DNA of 46,692 bases from 4572-123 sp002084545. Its GTDB lineage: Bacteria > Desulfobacterota > Desulfobacteria > Desulfobacterales > 4572-123. The notes under the pieces are model-generated. The model searched no databases. It worked only from the letters and a program-made list of their open reading frames with translations, and had not been told where the DNA came from. Both the position numbers and the translations under genes were made by a program. The stretch is taken from positions 1-46,692 of the forward strand of contig JAOZSJ010000016.1 of NCBI GenBank assembly GCA_029939715.1, written 5' to 3'. Positions 5,740 to 14,144 of the stretch are shown in pieces (within the stretch, counting starts at the first letter, position 1; every line of letters begins with the position of its first letter).

Positions 5740-8667
5740 TTACATTTTCATCCGTTTGCCTTCGGGATCATAAAAAGGCATGGGAACGACTCTGGCATAA
5801 AGCCGTACACCATTGCATTCATCCTCAAAAATTTCCAGACGAGTGCCTATGTCCGAGAGCTGGGACTCCACCAGGGCCATACCCACGGCTTCGCCGGTGG
5901 TAAAGCTTTTGCGCATGGTAGCCACGTAGCCTCGAACCTTGGTGTCGACAATCAGGGAGCCTTCGTGTGCGGCCCGGGTATCGTCTTCCATGCGGATGCC
6001 CACCAGCTTGAGCCGGCCGACATCGTTTTCGGCCTGGCGCAGGGCCACGGCCCCTACGGTTTTGGCATCGGTCTTTTTGCGGTCCCAGAGAAAGCCCAGC
6101 CCCACATCCAGCAGGTTGGTGCGCTGTTCCGACTCGGAGCCGAGAATGATGTGGCACTTTTCCATGCGCAGCACGTTCTGGGCTTCCACTCCAAAGTTAC
6201 GAATGCCGAATTCGGCACCGGCTTCCTTCAGCATGTCCCAGACGGCCTGGGTGTATGATGAGGGCACGTGCAGCTCGTAGGAAAGCTCGCCCACAAAGCC
6301 CAGGCGCATGGCGCGTACGAAGACGGTATCTTTTATTAACAGCTCTTTGTACCCGGCGTAGGGAAATGCCTTGTTGGAAACGTCGATATCCACAATTTTG
6401 GTCAGCACCTTGCGGGCGTTGGGGCCCGACAGGTTGATTACGCTCATGGCGTCGGTCAGATTGACTATGTTAAAATCCCAGCCGTCGAAACGGGTGTGAT
6501 AACGGAACCATTCCACGGTCTGTCCGGCCCGGCCGGATGAGGTGGTAAAATAATAATCATTTTTACCCAGCTTGACCACCACACCGTCATCGATGACGCA
6601 TCCGTCATCATTGCACATGGCCGTATACTTGATGCGATCCTCTTTGGCCTTGCTCATATCCGACACATAGACCCGCTGAAGGGCCTTGAGAGCATCGGGG
6701 CCGTGAATGCGGAACTTGCCCAGGGTGGAACCGTCCAGCATACCCACGTTGTTGCGCACGTTGAGGATCTCTTCCCTGCACTCTAAATCATCGGAAAAAT
6801 AGCGGGCCCGCTGCCAGACGCCGATGTTGCGGAATATGCCGCCATCCGCCTTCTGCGAGTCATGCAGCGGCGTATGTTTGAACATGTGATGGTTGTAGCC
6901 GGCATAGGTGGCCAGAAAGGTAGGCACCAGCGGCGGACGCACCGTGGTGGGCACCGGTGTGTTGATGGACGCCGTGTACCTGGCCACGAACAGGGGCAGG
7001 TTGTGCCCCGGAATGCCGCCCTGGCCGGGGCCGGTGCTGGCCGAGGTGAAGCGCTTGATCAGTTCGGGAACATCGAAACCCATATCAATGGCCTGTTTGA
7101 TATTCTTGATCGTAGTGTCTTCATCAAAGCAGATGAAGCTCTTGCGTCCCTTGACCGGGGCGGTGACCAGCTTGCACCCGCGCTCTGGTCCGGGATGGGC
7201 CGAAACGGCTTTTTCGGCTTCAGCAACAGCCTTGTCCATGTCGGCGCCGGCGGCGGCGGCAGCAGCAGCAGCAGCCTTGAGGCCTGCCAGGCGCCCGGAA
7301 GCTTCAATGGAATCGGGGTTGTTGACACCGGTCATACGGCCGGCGGGGAACATTTTTTTCGGCAGCCCCGTGGGCAGGAAATAGCCGGTGCGGCTGTCGT
7401 AGCTCATTTCGGCCTGGGCCAGAAGGAAAGGTCCGATCACCGGCGTAAGACCGGCGGATGCCACCAGCAGATCGCAGGGGAACTGACGCTTGACCGTGCC
7501 TTCCACGGTGGAAAGGGTGACTTTTTTCACCTTCCTGCAACCGTGGGTTTTGGCGGCCACCCAGCCTTTGAGAACCGGAATCTTGCGCTCGGCCAGGGCC
7601 AGCATCAGCTCGGGATTCTGACCGTCTTCGCGGATGTCGGCTACGCAGTTTATTTTCATCCCCAGGTCGAAAAGGTCGATGGCGGCTTCCAGGCCCAGAT
7701 CATGACCTATGGAAAAGACCGCCTCGCTGCCCGCCATGAGGCCGTAGGTGCGCGCCATGCGATGAGCACAGCCCACCTGCATGACGCCGGGACGCTCGTT
7801 GTGTTCGAAAATCAGGGGCCGCTCGATACATCCGGTAGCCACCACGACGCTGTCCGAGCGGATTTCGATGTAACGCTCGGTGAATGAATCGTCGGCTTTT
7901 CCAACCTGGAAAGCGGTGATCAGATTGTTATTGTAAGCACCTATCATCGAGGTGTGCCTGAACACCCGGATATTGCCGCACTCGTCCACCTGCCGGGCCA
8001 GCTCACGGGCCCTTTTGTACAGGGGCGTGTCGTCGCCGGTGGTGCTGACACGGTAGTCGAAGCATCCGCCCAGGTGTGGGCGGGATTCCAGCAGGACAAC
8101 CCGAAGTCCGGACCCGGCGGCCGCCAGGGCGGCAGTCATGCCGGCGGCACCACCGCCGATGACGGTAATTTCGGCTTTAATGAACACTTCGTCGTACAGC
8201 CCCTTCATCTTATGATCGGCGGAAATTACACCCAGACCGGCGGCTTTACGGATCTGCTTCATGGCCACGGGCCACATGGCTGCGGGCTTATGCATGGTCT
8301 TGTAGTAAAAACCGGCCGGCATCATCCAGTCCAGTTTGTCGATAAAGGCCAGCCAGTCACGATTTGCCGATCCCTTGACATTCTGGTCCTTGACGACCAT
8401 ACCGTTTTCAAGGAGCGTGTTTTCGGTACGTACGTTGGGGATGCCGTTGACATCCATGCAGGTATTGCTGCACTCGCCGTCAAGACTGTAAAGCCCGCGG
8501 GGGCGGTGATATTTCAAACTGCGTGCAAAGACCCGGACGTCATTGGCAAAAAGGGCCGTCGCAACCGTATCTCCGGCAACTCCCAGACAGGTTTTTCCCC
8601 GGTAGCTCAGGGACAATTTCTCCGAGGGATCGATGCGGAGCGTGGGCAACTGGTTAAGCCTGTTCAT
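5740..8667 (-). CDS. soxA: Sarcosine oxidase, alpha subunit
   Basis: This 975-residue subunit is the size of characterised heterotetrameric SoxA. The N-terminal ferredoxin-like (Fer2_4) region runs over residues 15-100 (KTCLGVAGDTVATALFANDV). A NAD/FAD Rossmann motif GGGAAGMTAA sits at 171-180, and a second dinucleotide-binding region follows (SIGHDLGLEAAIDL). The C-terminal ~380 residues are a GcvT-like aminomethyltransferase domain (GMLDGSTLGKFRIHGPDAL, GFVGELSYELHVPSS). This domain passes the one-carbon unit to tetrahydrofolate as 5,10-methylene-THF. The start overlaps the soxD stop by 4 bases. A run of nine alanines near residue 470 is encoded by a GCN triplet repeat. The enzyme demethylates sarcosine to glycine. 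In an anaerobe the usual acceptor O2 would have to be replaced by another electron carrier, which is inference. Confidence 0.93.
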   Translation of the reverse strand: MNRLNQLPTLRIDPSEKLSLSYRGKTCLGVAGDTVATALFANDVRVFARSLKYHRPRGLYSLDGECSNTCMDVNGIPNVRTENTLLENGMVVKDQNVKGSANRDWLAFIDKLDWMMPAGFYYKTMHKPAAMWPVAMKQIRKAAGLGVISADHKMKGLYDEVFIKAEITVIGGGAAGMTAALAAAGSGLRVVLLESRPHLGGCFDYRVSTTGDDTPLYKRARELARQVDECGNIRVFRHTSMIGAYNNNLITAFQVGKADDSFTERYIEIRSDSVVVATGCIERPLIFEHNERPGVMQVGCAHRMARTYGLMAGSEAVFSIGHDLGLEAAIDLFDLGMKINCVADIREDGQNPELMLALAERKIPVLKGWVAAKTHGCRKVKKVTLSTVEGTVKRQFPCDLLVASAGLTPVIGPFLLAQAEMSYDSRTGYFLPTGLPKKMFPAGRMTGVNNPDSIEASGRLAGLKAAAAAAAAAGADMDKAVAEAEKAVSAHPGPERGCKLVTAPVKGRKSFICFDEDTTIKNIKQAIDMGFDVPELIKRFTSASTGPGQGGIPGHNLPLFVARYTASINTPVPTTVRPPLVPTFLATYAGYNHHMFKHTPLHDSQKADGGIFRNIGVWQRARYFSDDLECREEILNVRNNVGMLDGSTLGKFRIHGPDALKALQRVYVSDMSKAKEDRIKYTAMCNDDGCVIDDGVVVKLGKNDYYFTTSSGRAGQTVEWFRYHTRFDGWDFNIVNLTDAMSVINLSGPNARKVLTKIVDIDVSNKAFPYAGYKELLIKDTVFVRAMRLGFVGELSYELHVPSSYTQAVWDMLKEAGAEFGIRNFGVEAQNVLRMEKCHIILGSESEQRTNLLDVGLGFLWDRKKTDAKTVGAVALRQAENDVGRLKLVGIRMEDDTRAAHEGSLIVDTKVRGYVATMRKSFTTGEAVGMALVESQLSDIGTRLEIFEDECNGVRLYARVVPMPFYDPEGKRMKM
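7243..7277. repeat. GCN triplet repeat encoding poly-alanine inside soxA
   Basis: The plus strand reads consecutive GGC then AGC triplets. On the coding (minus) strand this gives GCT/GCC codons for nine alanines between the NAD-binding half and the linker to the GcvT domain. It is a short simple repeat that could change length by slippage in whole codons without shifting the frame. Confidence 0.7.
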
Positions 8668-8924
8668 TTGCTCACCTCCGGTTGTTCTACTTCGAGGTTT
8701 TTGGTTGTGTCACGCCAGGTGGTGAACCAGGACCCGCATCCATCGCGGTGGAACCACCATTCTTTCTGGACGCCGGCCGTGCACTTGTTCATATGGACGT
8801 AGTCACACCAGGCGCTGGGGGTAAGTCCCTCTTCCGCCGGGCGCGGTCCCTTGTCTTCTCCCCCATAGCGGAACTCGTATCCGTTGCGTTTGCCGCAGAT
8901 TGGGCAGGTGAGTGTTAGGGCCAT
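8664..8924 (-). CDS. soxD: Sarcosine oxidase, delta subunit (zinc protein)
   Basis: This is an 86-residue subunit of heterotetrameric sarcosine oxidase that binds one structural zinc ion. The expected ligands are all visible: Cys7 and Cys10 in TCPICGKRN, His59 and Cys63 in FHRDGCGSWF. The conserved WCDYVHMNKCTAGVQKEWW segment lies between them. It is 64 bp downstream of soxB and overlaps soxA by 4 bases, as in known soxBDAG operons. Length and motifs are complete. Confidence 0.93.
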   Translation of the reverse strand: MALTLTCPICGKRNGYEFRYGGEDKGPRPAEEGLTPSAWCDYVHMNKCTAGVQKEWWFHRDGCGSWFTTWRDTTKNLEVEQPEVSK

Positions 8925-8988
8925 AATTCAATCTCCTTATGGATATCGCTGTTGCGGTGTAATCGATCCGTTGCGCGGTGCCGTCTGG

Positions 8989-10212
8989 TCAGTTATCCGG
9001 TGAATAGCTGACCAGGGCGGCGGTCTCTCCCATTAAGCGGTGGTTCTCGTAACGGCGCAGGTTGAATGGTTTGAGCATGTCCGGACAATTTTCGGTGGCC
9101 ATGTACTCGGCCATGTACTTGCCGGCCGCACTGCACGATTTGAAGCCGAAATACCCCCATCCGCAGTCCATGTAGAAACCTTCTATGGGATCGTTCCCGT
9201 ACATGATGGGCGCCATGTCCGGGGTCATGTCGGCAAGACCGCCCCAGATACGCATGAATTTTACACCGCGCAGACAGGGCAGCCAGTCGGACAGGGCTTC
9301 GGCCTGATGCTTGATGTAATAGGCCGTATTCTGGGTTGTGTAATTGGGCCACGGGTCCATGTGTGCGCCTGTGGCGATCTCACCCTTCAGTGTCTGGTTG
9401 GCGTAGCAATGGTAGGCACCGGAAGAAACCACGTGGTTAAGCAGGGGTTTCAACGGCTGGGTGACCATGGCTTGAATCGTCAGCACGCTTATGGGCAGCT
9501 TGATGCCCAGCATATGGTAAATGATACCGGCACTGTAACCGCCGGCGGATACCAGTACCCTGGGTGTGTGAATGCGGCCGCGAGAGGTTTCGACACCGGT
9601 GATCTTGCCGCCTTCGGTGTGAATAGCGGTAGCTTCGGTTTGCTGATGGATCTGCACACCTTGTTTGGCACAGCCTTTGGCCAGGCCCCAGACCACGGCA
9701 TCATGGCGTACTATACCGCCGGGAGGATGGTACATGGCCCCGTGTATAGGAAAGGTGATGTCTTTGGAAATGTTCAGCGCAGGCACCATTTCCTTGGCTT
9801 CCCTGGCGTCGATGAGATGGCTTTCAACGCCATGGAACTGGGCGGTGGCGATGGTCATCCGTGCGGCTTTCATTGCAGCCTCGCTGTGCATCAGGTTGAG
9901 ATTGCCGCAATTGTTGAACATCAGGTTGAAGTCCAGCTCTCTTGTAAGCACCGGCCATAGATCCAGTGCCTCCTTATAGAGCGGAACGTTGTACTGCGTC
10001 CGCTGGTTGGCGCGAACAATAGCCGTGTTTCTGCCGGCAGCCCCGTAACCGATGAAGCGCTTTTCAATGATGGCCACATCAGTGATGCCGTGCTCCCTGG
10101 CCAGGTAGTAGGCTGTTGCCAGACCGTGAAGGCCGCCGCCGATGATCACTGCATCGTAGCTGGACTTCAGTCTGGTTTTACTGCCCCACAGGGGTTTGGA
10201 TTTCCAGAACAT
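8989..10212 (-). CDS. soxB: Sarcosine oxidase, beta subunit
   Basis: This 407-residue flavoprotein of the DAO superfamily is the catalytic subunit that oxidises sarcosine. It has the FAD-binding motif DAVIIGGGLHGLATAYYLA at about 20-38. It also has the GYGAAGRNTAIVRAN segment, and GGIVRHDAVVWG with His170 at the position where the family attaches FMN covalently. The C-terminal GFYMDCGWGYFGFKSCSAAGK closes the flavin site. The length matches characterised SoxB. The start has a strong GGGAGAGAG ribosome-binding site about 5 bases upstream. It is the first gene of the leftward soxBDAG operon, whose product converts sarcosine to glycine plus a THF-bound one-carbon unit. Confidence 0.93.
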   Translation of the reverse strand: MFWKSKPLWGSKTRLKSSYDAVIIGGGLHGLATAYYLAREHGITDVAIIEKRFIGYGAAGRNTAIVRANQRTQYNVPLYKEALDLWPVLTRELDFNLMFNNCGNLNLMHSEAAMKAARMTIATAQFHGVESHLIDAREAKEMVPALNISKDITFPIHGAMYHPPGGIVRHDAVVWGLAKGCAKQGVQIHQQTEATAIHTEGGKITGVETSRGRIHTPRVLVSAGGYSAGIIYHMLGIKLPISVLTIQAMVTQPLKPLLNHVVSSGAYHCYANQTLKGEIATGAHMDPWPNYTTQNTAYYIKHQAEALSDWLPCLRGVKFMRIWGGLADMTPDMAPIMYGNDPIEGFYMDCGWGYFGFKSCSAAGKYMAEYMATENCPDMLKPFNLRRYENHRLMGETAALVSYSPDN

Positions 10213-10285
10213 ACGCTCTCTCCCTACATGGTTTACATAAAAAATCCGTGGGTGAAAATGACCGATAGGTTTTTAACTGCCGCCA

Positions 10286-10315
10286 AAGCTACACAAATGA
10301 AACAAATTATGTCAA
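10286..10315 (-). promoter_or_regulatory. Promoter of the soxBDAG operon
   Basis: On the minus strand TTGACA (10315-10310) is followed after 18 bases by TAGCTT (10291-10286), preceded by TGTG. The -35 is perfect and the -10 is weak. It lies about 75 bp before the soxB start, in an AT-rich 243-bp spacer that carries no other gene. The weak -10 suggests that an activator is needed. Confidence 0.45.
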
Positions 10316-10455
10316 TAAAAAAATCAAGATAGGCAAAGAAAGATTGAAATTCGGCTGGAATTAATATTATTTTGCGGTAAAAGTGTATAAAAAACAATAG
10401 TTAAGCCATTTATTCCAGAATGTAATAAATTTTTCATTTGTACCAAAATTTCCAG

Positions 10456-10794
10456 CTATATGGCATCAGGCCCCGTTTCACCGGTTCGCACCCGGATGAC
10501 CTGCTCAACGGGTAAAACAAATATTTTCCCGTCCCCCAGCTTGCCGGTGTTGGCCGCATCGCGGATCTTTTCGATCACCGGTTCCACCATTTCATCGACG
10601 ACAATAACTTCAATCTTGATTTTAGGTATAAAATCAACTACATATTCAGCTCCGCGGTAGATCTCCTTGTGCCCTTTCTGCCGCCCGTACCCCTTGACTT
10701 CCGATATGGTCATTCCCTGAACACCGGCTTCGTTCAAAGTTTCCTTGACATCATCGAGTTTAAACGGTTTGATTATCGCTTCGATCTTCTTCAT
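10456..10794 (-). CDS. glnB: Nitrogen regulatory protein P-II
   Basis: This is a 112-residue trimeric PII signal protein that reads 2-oxoglutarate and ATP/ADP and, through uridylylation, glutamine. It starts MKKIEAIIKPFKLDDVKE and carries the T-loop GRQKGHKEIYRGAEYVVDF with Tyr51, the residue uridylylated by GlnD. It ends with the B-/C-loop segments TGKLGDGKIFVLPVEQVIRVRTGE. It overlaps the 3' end of glnD by 35 bp and has its own GGAGAAA site ahead of the start. The uridylyltransferase and its target are thus made together. No amtB gene is adjacent, so GlnB fits better than GlnK. Confidence 0.95.
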   Translation of the reverse strand: MKKIEAIIKPFKLDDVKETLNEAGVQGMTISEVKGYGRQKGHKEIYRGAEYVVDFIPKIKIEVIVVDEMVEPVIEKIRDAANTGKLGDGKIFVLPVEQVIRVRTGETGPDAI

Positions 10795-13435
10795 GTGATT
10801 TCTCCTCTTCGCTGTAACCAGGCAAAACCTGCAAAATTTCCGATTTTATCGCCTCTATTCGATCCGATCCGTCGACTTTCCGGCCGTCAAAGTCCCTTAC
10901 ATAAAACACATCCACCACCTGGTCAACCTGTGTTGCAATTTTTGCGATCCGGACATCCAGATTGCATAGCAAAAGGGCATCTGTGATCTGATAGAGAAAC
11001 CCCTGAAAATCGTGAGCATGCACTTCGATGACCGTATAAAAACTCGATATTTCGTTGTCCACCACTATCTTGCAGGGCCTTGAAAAAACAGGCTTTGCAG
11101 ACCTTGATATGAAAAGCCTGTCCGCCAAAAGGGCTGCCAGGTCCAGCCTTCCCGTTAAAACAGCCCGCAGATCCTGCCCTGTCCTGGCCCATTTCCTGTC
11201 TTCAAAGATCGGATCCACTGGTGCCTTGACTTCAAAAATATCAAGGGCGACATTATTGCGCCAGGTAAAAACCTGGGCAGCCAGGATGTCGATACTGTTT
11301 AAGGTAAAAACACCGGCAATACGCGAAAACAGGCCGGGCCGGTCCCGGGCACAGATAATAACACGGCGTGTATTTGAATCAACGGCCGGCACGATGCTCC
11401 ACACAAAATCGGCATCTTTCAATTTTTGATACAAACGGACATGGTCCATCATATCCTCGACATCGATGGTCAACTGGTACCGGGGAGACATCACTTGAAA
11501 CAGGAATTCATACTCTTTTAAGGCCGCGGGGGACCGGGCCGCGCCAAGCAGCAGTTTTTTCTTCACCGTCAGGATCTCCACTGCCTCGCTGGTGGCCAGT
11601 TCGCCGTTTTCAATTATATTCAAAACCTTGACGAAAAGATCTCTGAGAAGAGTTGCAGTCCAGTCATTCCAGGCTTTGGGGCCGGTGGACATGGCATCGG
11701 CAACCGATAAAAGGTAGAGCATTTTAAGCAGCTCCGCATCCTTGATGATCCGTGCACAGGAAATCGCAGTTTCTTCATCCTGGATATCACGGCGGGTGGC
11801 CGTCTTCATGAGCAGCAGATGCTCTTTTACCAGAAAACAGGTCCGCTTCACATCGGCAACAGCCTGCCCCCTTGCTGTAAGCAGATCGTGCACCATGGCG
11901 GCCCCACGCAGGGAATGCCCCCCTTCCGGAATTCCCTTGCCGATATCGTGCAGCAGGGCCGCCCACAGCAGAATTTTACGATTTCTCAATTTTTTGTATA
12001 AATCCCCGCAAAACGGATACCCGCTGGCATCCTCATCCGTACCGAAACTTTTAATGATCCTGACCGTGCCCAGGGAATGCCTGCCCACCGGAAAAATATG
12101 ATAGGAATCAAACTGTATCCGGTTGATAATCCCTTTGAATCCGGGTATCAACTGCGCCAGCAGACCGGTGTTGAGCATGACGCTCAGCACGTTGAATTCA
12201 GGGCTTGATGCAACCAGTATGCGTTCAAACGACTTCATAACCGCGCCGGATCGTCTGTATTTTTTATCGACAAGATATAGCAAATCCTTTATCAGCCGGC
12301 GTGCCGTCACATTCAAGGGAATTTTCAAGACAGCGCTTTCCTCGAATATGGCAATCAGCAATTTTGGATCAGACAATATATACCGGGAAGCTGCAAACCC
12401 GAGCTTTCCCTTCTTGATGACAAGCCCTTTGACCCGGGTTTGTTTTGCAGCCCTTGGCCGGCCCTGACGCATCCCCGAAATCCCGAGTTCATACAAAAAC
12501 ATGAGATGCTGCTGCTTTATGCACTCCATCTTATCGTGCAGCACACCCAGAAACAGTTCCACCGGTTCCCAACCCTTTGTTTTTTCAAAGTTTAGGACTT
12601 CGGCCAGTTTTACCTGATATTCAAAATAAAGCTGATCGCACTTTCGACCGGTGAGTCGATGCAGATGATTTCTCACACGCCATACAAACTTCAGCGCCCG
12701 AATCAGTTCTCTGTATTCATCATGGGAAAGATAACCGTAATACTCAAGGTCCCGGCGCTGCCTGATATCGGATCGGATACCGGCAATCCAGAGCATTGTA
12801 TGGTAATCGCGCAGCCCTCCCCTGCCCTCCTTTATATTGGGCTCCAGTAAATTGGCACTGTCTCCGAACCGCTGATGCCGCGCCTGATTGCGTTTTACAA
12901 GCCAGTTTATATAACAATCGGCATTTTTAGAAATAACGGCGTTTTCCAACTGGTCCATAAGACCGGAAAAAAGGGGCGAAATACCGCAGATAAAGCGGGC
13001 ATCAAGCAGCGGTGTAAACAGGTCAAAATCTTTGGCAGCCATGGTTACGCATTCTGCGACACTGCGCGTGGCGTGACCCACTTCAATGCCCATGTCCCAG
13101 AGCGGATATATAACTTCCCGAATCAGGTCATCGGCAGATGCGGGAATTTCTCCGCGGAAAAGAAACAAAAGATCCACATCCGATGCAAGGCACTGTTCTT
13201 TCCGTCCATACCCGCCCAGAGCAATTATAGCATAGGGGTTTTTAACAAGATCCATGACAGGGCCTGTCAGGCTTATTTCAAAACTTCGCCTGAAATAGTC
13301 ATCCAGAAGTCGGGTATTGGCGGACAGAAACTTCAGGGAATCGCCGCTCATATTCCTTTCAGCCAGCCGGGCCCTCTCCTGCTGCAGTATTTCGCTCGGA
13401 GATATCCCCTGATTCCGAATATTTGCAAATGTCAT
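10760..13435 (-). CDS. glnD: [Protein-PII] uridylyltransferase/uridylyl-removing enzyme
   Basis: This 891-residue bifunctional glutamine sensor adds UMP to PII when glutamine is scarce and removes it when glutamine is abundant. Domains in order are a nucleotidyltransferase domain with GGYGRKE (74-80) and the metal-binding SDVD (85-88). A GlnD UR-type helical region follows (NIKEGRGGLRDYHTMLWIA). An HD hydrolase domain comes next with LLHDIGKG near residue 500. Two C-terminal ACT domains bind glutamine (IICARDRPGLFSRIAGVF and FYTVIEVHAHDFQGFLYQITDA). All catalytic motifs are intact and the length is normal. It is divergent from the sigma-54-driven glutamate synthase operon and precedes glnB on the same strand. 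Confidence 0.95.
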   Translation of the reverse strand: MTFANIRNQGISPSEILQQERARLAERNMSGDSLKFLSANTRLLDDYFRRSFEISLTGPVMDLVKNPYAIIALGGYGRKEQCLASDVDLLFLFRGEIPASADDLIREVIYPLWDMGIEVGHATRSVAECVTMAAKDFDLFTPLLDARFICGISPLFSGLMDQLENAVISKNADCYINWLVKRNQARHQRFGDSANLLEPNIKEGRGGLRDYHTMLWIAGIRSDIRQRRDLEYYGYLSHDEYRELIRALKFVWRVRNHLHRLTGRKCDQLYFEYQVKLAEVLNFEKTKGWEPVELFLGVLHDKMECIKQQHLMFLYELGISGMRQGRPRAAKQTRVKGLVIKKGKLGFAASRYILSDPKLLIAIFEESAVLKIPLNVTARRLIKDLLYLVDKKYRRSGAVMKSFERILVASSPEFNVLSVMLNTGLLAQLIPGFKGIINRIQFDSYHIFPVGRHSLGTVRIIKSFGTDEDASGYPFCGDLYKKLRNRKILLWAALLHDIGKGIPEGGHSLRGAAMVHDLLTARGQAVADVKRTCFLVKEHLLLMKTATRRDIQDEETAISCARIIKDAELLKMLYLLSVADAMSTGPKAWNDWTATLLRDLFVKVLNIIENGELATSEAVEILTVKKKLLLGAARSPAALKEYEFLFQVMSPRYQLTIDVEDMMDHVRLYQKLKDADFVWSIVPAVDSNTRRVIICARDRPGLFSRIAGVFTLNSIDILAAQVFTWRNNVALDIFEVKAPVDPIFEDRKWARTGQDLRAVLTGRLDLAALLADRLFISRSAKPVFSRPCKIVVDNEISSFYTVIEVHAHDFQGFLYQITDALLLCNLDVRIAKIATQVDQVVDVFYVRDFDGRKVDGSDRIEAIKSEILQVLPGYSEEEKSHEEDRSDNQTV

Positions 13436-13647
13436 TGATCTTTTCCCCGTGATTTTAGCTGCCGCCTGAGCCGCAGTTTGCCGGTTTTATGAATCGATTA
13501 CAGATAGAGCAATCGTTGTGCCAGGAGAAAAAATTGATGCCTTCGTAAAAAGTCGCCGTGCAAGACAGCCCTGCCATGCCGGACGGGACGCAATGATAAA
13601 TTTCTTCAGCGTATACCGGCACAAGGATCGTTCTGCACAGCGGGCTA

Positions 13648-13661
13648 TTACAAATTTGTAA
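13648..13661. promoter_or_regulatory. Palindrome TTACAAATTTGTAA, copy 1
   Basis: This is a perfect 14-bp palindrome in the glnD-glt intergenic region. A second copy sits at 13915-13927, 267 bp away. The symmetry and repetition suggest a dimeric regulator, but the site does not match the usual NtrC consensus and I do not recognise it. Confidence 0.4.
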
Positions 13662-13914
13662 GTAACAAGCCGACATGAATTACAAAAATGCAACTTTTGC
13701 CGGCACAGGAAACTATATCATAAACTCGATGTCCACCATGGCCCCGGCCCCTGTTTCAGATCAAACCCTTCGAGCCTGCCGGCTCCATGCCGGCGGGCAT
13801 AGACAGGTCATGACAAAAAATGGCTGCCGCGATGGGCAAGACTTATCGCGGCATAATTTATAAAAAACCGTGAGCCGTAAACCGGCCGCCATGAACTGTT
13901 TTCAATTCCGCCGG

Positions 13915-13927
13915 TTACAAATTTGTA
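13915..13927. promoter_or_regulatory. Palindrome TTACAAATTTGTA, copy 2
   Basis: Thirteen bases identical to copy 1, with the 12-bp core TACAAATTTGTA again a perfect palindrome. It ends 99 bp upstream of the sigma-54 promoter, which is a typical distance for an enhancer-type activator site. Confidence 0.45.
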
Positions 13928-14026
13928 CTTTTTAATTTTTTTACTATTTTTATTTAGCTTGTTATTCTAAAAAATTTAACTTATATCTATTTGAAATTCA
14001 AGCTAAATAATTTTTAAAAACAATTC

Positions 14027-14042
14027 TGGCATGTCATTTGCT
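14027..14042 (+). promoter_or_regulatory. Sigma-54 (RpoN) -24/-12 promoter of the glutamate synthase operon
   Basis: TGGCATG-N4-TTGCT at 14027-14042 matches the sigma-54 consensus TGGCAYR-N4-TTGCW at every defined position, with correct GG-to-GC spacing. It lies about 100 bp upstream of the first glt gene. Sigma-54 control requires an AAA+ activator such as NtrC, whose activity in turn depends on PII and GlnD. Those two are encoded immediately to the left. Confidence 0.85.
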
Positions 14043-14144
14043 GCCTAATCATTGCCGCATCGAATAAACAACATGCGGATGGAAAAGACCGCAATAGCAA
14101 ACTGCTGTTATTAAATAACAACCATACCGGTATAAGGAGAAACA

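Larger units (their letters stand above)
13436..14144. other. 709-bp intergenic region between glnD and the glutamate synthase operon
   Basis: No credible gene is seen on either strand; the short frames here do not resemble proteins. It holds the sigma-54 promoter (14027-14042) and two copies of the TTACAAATTTGTA palindrome. A GCCGGC/GCCGGC hairpin at about 13778-13795 is also visible, and 13925-14025 is strongly AT-rich. Such a stretch suits DNA bending between an enhancer and a sigma-54 promoter. It is longer than the other spacers, consistent with a regulatory region serving both directions. Confidence 0.6.

Noticed and set aside
6862..7887. 341-codon open frame on the plus strand
   Set aside because: It is the mirror of soxA in GC-rich coding DNA; the minus strand gives a full-length sarcosine oxidase alpha subunit.
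10213..10455. Possible glycine or other riboswitch ahead of soxB
   Set aside because: No conserved glycine-aptamer core or terminator/anti-terminator hairpin could be seen; only a promoter-like element is supported.
13455..13863. Several 60-73-codon frames in the glnD-glt spacer
   Set aside because: No start signals, no recognisable motifs, and they overlap each other and the palindromic site; noncoding control DNA is the simpler reading.
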